Shown piece by piece: positions 23,075 through 64,000 of a stretch of 64,000 nt of DNA; positions within the stretch are counted from its first letter, which is position 1; every line of letters begins with the position of its first letter. The translations under genes were made by a program, and so were the position numbers. The stretch lies in NCBI GenBank assembly GCA_003956705.1, contig QZCP01000601.1, positions 74,395 to 138,394 of the forward strand, written 5' to 3'. A model generated the notes under the pieces. The model did no database searches. It worked only from the letters and a program-made list of their open reading frames with translations, and was not told where the DNA came from. This DNA is from Brevipalpus yothersi. Its lineage: Eukaryota > Arthropoda > Arachnida > Trombidiformes > Tenuipalpidae.

Positions 23075-23986
23075 TTCTCTCTCTTTCATTCTCAACAAGA
23101 TGAAAAGCTTCTATCCATTGTGATGTGCCTGTTAACTTCACATCATTCGCATCACCAACGACAATCCAAAGCTGCTTGGTGGTGATCATTTTACAGCCAA
23201 CAGCGACAATGATAAGAGCAAAGTATTCCTGATATCCAGCTGATGTTAGCAGTATCATTGAATGAGCTACTAATCTATCTATCTACTGGAAATAGCCTGA
23301 GGCAATCATCAAGTGAAGAGGACTTGATTGAAGGGAAAATTATTTCACTCTATTTCAACTACTGTTTGACAATTGTGAATTAATCAGCTTCATCAGCACA
23401 AATTTTTCGTCCCCGGCATCAGCATGGTCTTCTCCAGGAGAGAGAGGGTTTGTTCTAGAGTTTCAGATTCCTATCATCAGATCATTTTATTCCTCTTGAT
23501 ATTTCATTATATTCACTCTTCTCTTTCTATCTTTCTCTCTAGTACTTCTCTTATTTAATCATCAGAGATGAGCATCATCTTCCAGAATCATGATAGAGGC
23601 TGATAGCATATTTTTCTGGTTATCTTGTTTAATTGGATCCTGATGGAAGAGCTCCTACTGTATCTCCATGCCATCAATTTTCCTTCCTTCTTCACTGTGA
23701 AGTTTTCATCGAGAATTTCGCAAAAAAAGAAGATAAAGATGAAGATGGAGAAAAAATAAACGAGCGAAGAACTGATATTAAGAGTGGCATTTACACACAT
23801 ACACACACATATTGAGTTTGAAGCATTTTCTCGAATTTTGCAGTTGAAAAGTACACTTTCATTGAGATTTGAAATTGAACTAAGATAATGAAAAAAGTAA
23901 GTATATTCTGGAGTAAGAAGTAGAAAGAATCTTACTTGAACTGAAAACAAGGTGAAAAGTATCAAAGTCAACCACGAAGTGAACAT
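9871..23986 (-). CDS. Astacin metalloprotease with EGF and CUB domains, 8 exons, 561 aa
   Basis: This is a secreted zinc endopeptidase of the astacin (M12A) family. Exons on the minus strand are 23986-23936, 21923-21819, 20671-20497, 20199-19991, 16409-16215, 13855-13723, 10848-10589 and 10428-9871; all splice phases close. Order: signal-like MFTSWLTLILFTLFSVQ (1-17); propeptide with IDGDIV around Asp74, resembling the aspartate switch that caps the zinc; catalytic domain from about residue 90 (KAIPD..LYWPNGTIPY); zinc site HEIGHVIGFYHEQSR (His186, Glu187, His190, His196); Met-turn SIMQY (Met240, Tyr242), with Gln where His is usual; end AFSKEV...LYGCN; EGF-like domain (about 290-330); CUB domain (about 346-460); a Lys/Thr-rich tail. 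The first exon is the least certain, resting on phase and leader. The carboxylesterase gene sits in intron 4, antisense. Substrate unknown; cuticle, hatching or digestion are family roles. Confidence 0.9.
10429..10588 (-). other. Astacin intron 7 (160 nt)
   Basis: This intron splits the CUB domain between CVWDIK and APDGQF. Donor AAG|GTATTG and acceptor CTTTTGCTAG|GCT are both in phase 0. It is the shortest astacin intron. Confidence 0.8.
11360..11400 (+). repeat. (GAAA)n-(GA)n microsatellite
   Basis: A compound purine repeat inside astacin intron 6. Confidence 0.85.
12158..12187 (+). other. G-rich run with quadruplex potential
   Basis: The plus strand carries a cluster of G runs (GG, GGG, GGGGG) in an otherwise AT-rich intron: GGAGGTGGAGGAGGAGGGGG followed by TTGGGTGGG. 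Four or more G tracts with short loops fit a two- or three-tier G-quadruplex. It lies antisense to the astacin transcript. Confidence 0.4.
13856..16214. other. Astacin intron 5 (2.4 kb), contains a long GA microsatellite
   Basis: This separates the Met-turn exon from the last catalytic-domain exon. Apart from the GA/GAAA array at 15667-15771 and general purine-rich sequence, nothing was recognised. The TATATAAAA at about 15250 has no gene after it. Confidence 0.6.
15667..15771 (+). repeat. (GA)n followed by (GAAA)n microsatellite, about 105 bp
   Basis: About 80 bp of nearly pure GA (two GGG interruptions) passes into a (GAAA)n end at about 15748. Confidence 0.95.
16410..17892. other. Astacin intron 4, part upstream of the nested carboxylesterase
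   Basis: This is intron sequence for the minus-strand astacin and the 5' flank of the plus-strand carboxylesterase. The stretch 16837-17354 has two short minus-strand open frames of mixed composition, but neither has a normal full-length ATG start nor a family match. No TATA box was found close to the esterase start. Confidence 0.5.
17893..19727 (+). CDS. Secreted carboxylesterase (COesterase family), 2 exons, 581 aa, nested in the astacin intron
   Basis: This alpha/beta-hydrolase cleaves carboxyl esters; relatives act on dietary lipids, xenobiotics or pheromones. Exons are 17893-19349 and 19439-19727, joined through an 89-nt intron (GG|GTAAGT; TATCAG|A). I chose ATG 17893 because a clear signal peptide follows (MISSTLLCIFLCVIPVSYS); an in-frame ATG at 17830 would add 21 polar residues. 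Landmarks: FYGIPYAKPPIGKLRF, SEDCLYLNI, oxyanion hole HGGGY, THNYRLDVFGF (usual G replaced by D), nucleophile elbow GESVGG (Ser214), GLAEEDASFF with Asp332 at the acid position (usually Glu), and VCHEDILIFVFGVPF with His446. The catalytic triad therefore looks complete with an Asp instead of Glu. The second exon covers the end of the fold (WQPW). Orientation is opposite to the host gene. Substrate cannot be told. Confidence 0.93.
19911..19916 (+). terminator. Candidate polyadenylation signal of the carboxylesterase
   Basis: AATAAA lies about 185 nt after the esterase stop and 75 nt before the next astacin exon edge (19991), so the esterase transcript can end inside the astacin intron. Confidence 0.45.
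20672..21818. other. Astacin intron 2 (1.1 kb), no gene seen
   Basis: CT-rich stretches and a TTC-rich run (about 21290-21355 on plus), otherwise unremarkable. Confidence 0.6.
22137..22365 (+). repeat. (CT)n-(CTTT)n microsatellite interrupted by gap
   Basis: Pure CT runs up to the N block and resumes after it, grading into CTTT repeats at about 22325-22365. The true length is unknown. Confidence 0.95.
22181..22291. other. Assembly gap, 111 N
   Basis: An unbroken run of N with CT repeat on both sides. The gap is most simply a repeat that reads did not span, so its stated length may be wrong. Confidence 0.99.
22412..22441 (+). repeat. Tandem duplication of a 15-bp unit
   Basis: GGCCCATGGACAAAT occurs twice head to tail (22412-22426, 22427-22441). 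It has a local GC content above its surroundings and each copy holds an NcoI-type CCATGG. Confidence 0.85.
23043..23088 (+). repeat. (CT)n microsatellite
   Basis: CT repeat with several CTTT interruptions at its right end, in astacin intron 1. Confidence 0.9.
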
Positions 23987-26900
23987 AGTTGAGAGTGAAT
24001 TTTTTTCCTTCTTCTTCTCGATTGAATGTAATCAGTTGAAAAGGGAAGTTTACACAGTTTCACGTTTTAACAATTGAGAAACTTGGAAATTTATCGCTAC
24101 TGGATGGTATAAGTTAATGATGAGAGATACTAAGTATCTCTTATAGATGGTAACTTTTGGTCACTTATTATACCTCTTAGTTTTCAGAGGAATCCAAGTG
24201 GAATCAACAACAACCGTTTTTGTGGTCAAAAAAACGTGGAAACTGTTTGGAAGTAAAACTTATTGATGGTATCAAAAAACTTGAGAACTAATACTAAATT
24301 CGATTCTGCAAAAAGCATAAGTATGAGGTAAGGAGAATTGGCCTTCCAGCGTTAAATCAGATATAGAAATTCTGATTTGACATAGAGCAGAAAAATATTG
24401 CCAAAATCACTAAACTATTCAATTAATCAATAAAGTTCTACCATATGCATCAGTTATATTTATAGTCTCTCTTTTTACCTCTCTTTCAACTCCAGTTATA
24501 TGTATATTTGTGCATGAAATTATCTGTATATGGCTCATGAATAAGCAAGCAGGTATGCTGGTTGGACAAAAATTGAATCCAATAACCATCTTGGTGAATA
24601 TATACCTTTTACAAGGTTGAGTTATCCAAGTAAGAGTTATAAAGATCAACAAACTTTTTCCCTATCCTTACTTTTACTATCTATCTACATATATTTACTT
24701 ACTTGGCCATGAATGAATGATCAGGATCCCTGATCTTCAAAGTGTCTTCACCTTTTGAATACATGTATGTGTGGTGTATGTTTGAATCTCTAAGTTTGAC
24801 GAAATAACTTTCATTTTCCGGGGATTGTCATTTTTCTGAACAAGATATTCAGTCAAGCAAACTCGTCTCCAGAAAAAAATATGGGTACATATTCAGTATA
24901 TATACTGAATGTATATGTATACACACACACACACACACTATCATGGAGGACCATCACCATTATCATCTCTTGCTATTTCCTCGAATGTTGTCCTCTTGCT
25001 TCGAAAAAGTGTGTGTCCATGCATATCATTAATATGAATGCTTCCTTACAAATCACTAAGCTCAGTAGCCAGTAGGGCTCATGTTATTGGGTTTTTAGAA
25101 AAGGAAAGATTTTTATTGCAATTCTGTGTAGTCCAGTTGATTCTCTTCCGTTCATGGGACTGTGATTTCTCTCTCTCTCTCTCTCTTTGAAATTACATTA
25201 TCTTGTTGTTTCAGTTGAAGCTGAAAATAATTCCTAGAGATTCTAGCCTTTTTGACCTCATTTCACTGTAAATCATGATTCTTGAGAGTTTGATAGTTAA
25301 AATTCATGTCTAGAATGATTTTTCATGACATTTGATGTCAAATTATTGCTATTGATTCGTTTGAATCAGTTGAAAAAAATAAGATTCTCTTAGACTTTTC
25401 TATTTTTGATAAAATTACCCTCTTTATTTCAAGGCATCTCAGACATGAATACATTGCATATGTTTTTCCTTCCGTCTGTCTCTTTCTTAACTTTCTTTCT
25501 ATCTATTTCTCTCAGTGGATCAGTGGATCGTTGAGAAGACAAAAATCTAGATGTTTAGCTTCATCGCAGATTGCAAAGTGGTGAAATTATTCATGATGTC
25601 TAAATGGTTTTCCAACTCAAATACTCTCATGGGAAAATGGATGAATCTTCTCTCATTTGAGTGAAAAAATCGATGAATTGAAACAAAAATATCAATCCAA
25701 TCAAAGCATTACATTAAGTATACCAGAAAACAAGCGAAACAAAAAGAGAAAGAAAGAGAAATGTCTTAACATTTAGAACTAACGAAAATGCTCGAACATA
25801 ATCAAACCTCATATTTGAAATTTTTCCTAGAAACTTTCGCAATTTATCCCTGGAAGCCTCTTGAAAGCATAATTTCTGAAACATCTAACAACATCTCTAA
25901 AATTTCGCTAGTATTTTTGGAATTTTCATTACTTCCTTTGAGACATCATCATTATCATAATATCATGAATCGACTCTGAAAACTTTTCTTCTTATCAAAT
26001 CTTGCACCGTTAACCATAGGAAAAGTTCATGAACATGCGCTTCCATCGTATAATGTTGTTTGAGTGAGCTTCAGAATTGTCCGCTCACTAAGTCGCACTA
26101 TCAATGGTTAAAAGTATTCCAGAATACAGTATTTCCAGAGGAACCTCAATACAATTGATTCTCTCTATCTCTATCTTTACTTGGGTTGGTGTATGTGTGC
26201 GTATATCTTGAAGATTTGCTACCAAAATTGGTTTACAATACTAAATGAAATAATTCTGTGGTCATATTTTTCGTCTGTGAATATCGTAACAAACTCCTCA
26301 ATTCATCACTATTCAACTTCATCGGAATACTTTATCACTTCCTGTTAGTTGACTTTTTTCACTCATCAATTGTGTTGAACTTTACAGCATTCTAACTTAA
26401 TCGTGAACCGTCTAGACAGGAAGAGAGAAAAAGGCCATCTAAGTGTCCAAAGAATATTTGTTGTTGTCGGAATTGTGTATTCATCACCTGAGACCTCATC
26501 ACTTGCGATCCTATCTGATTCCAATTTTTTTTCTATCTTATGCAGTGAATACCGGTACAAAATTCTTATTCATCTATTCATACCAACACTGATCGATTCA
26601 ATTTATCTAAGAACGAATATTCCCTTGATTCAAAAGTAGAAACAAACCAATCTCAGTTGGTCAGGTATTCTCATTCTTTCTTACCATTCCTTGATTGGTT
26701 TCCCTAGTATATAGCCGGTTTTTGTATGTGTGTGCATGCTTCTGTGAGGTATTCTCTAGACGATGGATACACAAGAATCATGGAGATTTCATGATTTCAT
26801 AGTATTTACACCTGTGTGCGTAGATAAAGAGAGAAAGTAGTTCTCTAGTAACTACTTCACAAGTAATATACTTGACCAGTATATATATATTCTTCCATAG

Positions 26901-27303
26901 CCGTGGGCAAATTTTCTTCACTTCAACTTGCAATCATTCTATGAATTATTTAATCAACCTCATGAAATGAGAATACTTGTTATCACCACTCTTCTATCCA
27001 TCGAAAGAGAAAAGGAACATCCTTGAAAGCAATCAATGGAAGAATCGGTGAAGTGAAAATGATTCATTCTTCCCATTAGCATTACAGTGTAACGGTAATG
27101 CATTTCTGAGGAGTGAAAGATAAAATACAAAAAAAAGAAGCAGAGAAAAGGAAAGGAATTCAATTTATTCTATAGAAAGAATGAGTTAAAAATCGAATGA
27201 ATATCTCTAGCCAGTGACTGTGTATAGTCATTAAACCAGTAAATAATTCGCTCAATTAGATACAAGTTATAGAGAAAGGAAGAGAGAGAAGAGAAAAGTT
27301 CAA
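23987..27303. other. Intergenic region between divergent astacin and neuroligin-like genes
   Basis: The 3.3 kb should hold the promoters and 5' UTRs of both genes. It contains an (AC)n run at 24921-24939 and a (CT)n run at 25168-25187. No coding exon, RNA gene or clear core-promoter motif could be assigned. Confidence 0.55.
24921..24939 (+). repeat. (AC)n microsatellite
   Basis: A short AC repeat next to a GTATATGTATAC palindromic stretch. Confidence 0.85.
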
Positions 27304-62443
<35,140 letters not shown>

Positions 62444-62621
62444 GTAAATCTATGGCCTACATGTTTATGTGTACATGTATGCTTGTGTGTGTGTAGAGTT
62501 CTCATTGTGTTGAAGAGAGAACGAATAAGAGATGAAAATCAATTCATCTCACTTCATCAAACATCGATTTTCTCTGTTCAAGCAATCGACTTCCCATTGT
62601 GATCAATTTGCGTCAAGTGAT

Positions 62622-62670
<49 letters not shown>

Positions 62671-64000
62671 TTCTGTTCCTTACTGAATGGTCAGAAAATT
62701 TCTCATCTCTTTCTACTGAGCTATCTGAAGCCTGTGTATATTGATGAATGGCCATTGGATTTTGCCAGGCAATTCATGATTCTGTAGTGGTAATAATATT
62801 ATTCGAACAAGGAACAATTCCATGCTATCTTGACCCATCATTTATCTAGATTGTTGTGTAGAAAGCGATTTCATTTATTATGATGAATCTTTGAGGAAAA
62901 AATTACGATTTTCAATCGACTTTTACTTTCACTTACTTACGGAGAGGTAAAATTTTTTCCATAAAAAGGTTCATCTTGACAAAGTATTCCAGAAACTTCT
63001 AGTTGGCCAAATTGACGATCAGCTGGAACTTTATAAATACTCTAGTTCAATTACATCTACTCTTGTAAACAATTATTTTGATATCATGCAAAATTGCTTG
63101 CCTCAGCTTCATCAATTGATTGGAATAAGGTTTTTCCTACTCTTTTCTTTCTATTCGAACAAATAGTAACGGTAAAGAGGTCGAGAATTGAAGAGGCTCA
63201 ACTCTTGAATGTGATACAGTTACGTGATGCATACTGATGAGACCGCTAATTAAACTCTTTCGTGATTGACATTTTGATGAGAGCTAGAAAAGGAAGGAAA
63301 TCAACTGCAATAGAGACACATTGTAAACACTGTTCAAGTGAAATCAACAAACCAGTCCAATAAGACACAGATTGGAGTCTCAACCCATGACATGGTCAAG
63401 CATTTCCTTTGAATTTGACTGATTCACTTGAAACCAAAATGTTTTCATAGGGTATCTATCTCTACTACTTCTCAAAAGACTACTTTCTCTATGACCTACT
63501 TGAATGAATAGGCATCTTGATGATATCTCATCTTGTGGACCTGAGATTTTATTATGTGTCTAGTCATTGTATTTTGAATCAAATATTGATTTTGGACTAA
63601 GGAATACAATTTTGTAAGATCCTTCTTCCTGATTCTTCACTTCTTCTCTGGGATCATTGTTATATACTGTACATATATCTTAACTTTATTTTCAACACTA
63701 GATGATTCGATTCAAGATGAACTTGAGAACCTATTCCTCTTCCATTTTTCGTTTTAGGTTCTTATTCCTTTTACAAAATTTTCTTTCATTCGATTCAATC
63801 AGAAAATCATCATCATAGTACAAAAATAAAGTTATCCAACTGATAAGCAGTCAGCAATTATTGAATTTCACCAGTCTAAATTCTACTTAAAACTCTAGGA
63901 GACACACATATAAACCAGCGTTATGAATAGAATGAATAGAACTCAAATTGCTTCGAATTATAAGAAAAAAAGGGAGGTAAAGACTTTTTTCTTTTTTCTT
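62444..64000. other. Start of neuroligin-like intron 3, to the window edge
   Basis: Sequence after the donor CAAG|GTAAAT. It includes a CT array at 62622-62668. The next expected coding block was not found, so the exon lies beyond the window. Confidence 0.65.
62622..62668 (+). repeat. (CT)n microsatellite
   Basis: Pure CT run in neuroligin-like intron 3. Confidence 0.95.

Larger units (their letters stand above)
21924..23935. other. Astacin intron 1 (2.0 kb) with the assembly gap
   Basis: This runs between the signal-peptide exon and the first propeptide exon. It contains the CT array with 111 N, a second CT array at 23043-23088, and a 15-bp tandem duplication at 22412-22441. Short minus-strand open stretches at 22600-22850 and 23013-23258 are not recognisable; extra propeptide exons here cannot be excluded. 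Confidence 0.55.

Overview
The window is nuclear DNA from an animal. It is AT-rich, its genes are split by GT-AG introns, and it is full of (GA)n/(CT)n microsatellites. Gene content (a tricornered/NDR kinase, a Syt1-like synaptotagmin, a neuroligin-like cholinesterase-fold protein, an astacin with EGF and CUB domains, a secreted carboxylesterase) points to an arthropod-like invertebrate. A small-genome chelicerate such as an acariform mite would fit, but that is a guess from general impression and no sequence here settles it. I see no bacterial, viral or intact transposon genes.

Layout. 1-10 kb is compact. It holds the first coding exon of a synaptotagmin on the minus strand (3077-2199, gene continues past the left edge), a poorly resolved small minus-strand locus (about 3739-4430), a short RAMAC-like gene (5084-4893, minus), a divergent single-exon ORF matching only the N-terminal coiled coil of CCDC6 (5846-6172, plus), and a complete six-exon NDR kinase gene (6469-8913, plus, 485 aa). 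The space between the RAMAC-like and CCDC6-like ORFs looks like a shared promoter and carries two inverted YY1/Pho-like AAGATGGCG motifs.

9.9-24 kb is an eight-exon minus-strand astacin metalloprotease (23986 to 9871, 561 aa) whose splice phases all close. Its fourth intron contains a complete two-exon carboxylesterase gene on the opposite strand (17893-19727). The astacin's first intron contains the only assembly gap (111 N), inside a CT microsatellite.

24-64 kb is dominated by one plus-strand neuroligin-like gene. Its signal-peptide exon is at 27304-27868 and the next two exons, in matching phase, lie at 59561-59707 and 62264-62443. The first intron is therefore about 31.7 kb, far larger than any other intron here, and holds at least twelve long GA/CT arrays but no recognisable nested gene. 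The C-terminal half of the protein lies beyond the right edge.

How the genes relate. Synaptotagmin (vesicle calcium sensor) and neuroligin (synaptic adhesion) are neuronal; NDR kinase is a Hippo/MOB-pathway morphogenesis kinase; RAMAC supports mRNA cap methylation; astacin and carboxylesterase are secretory-pathway enzymes. I see no shared pathway among them. The notable features are architectural: a nested antisense gene, a giant microsatellite-rich intron, and two strongly shortened relatives of conserved proteins (RAMAC-like, CCDC6-like).
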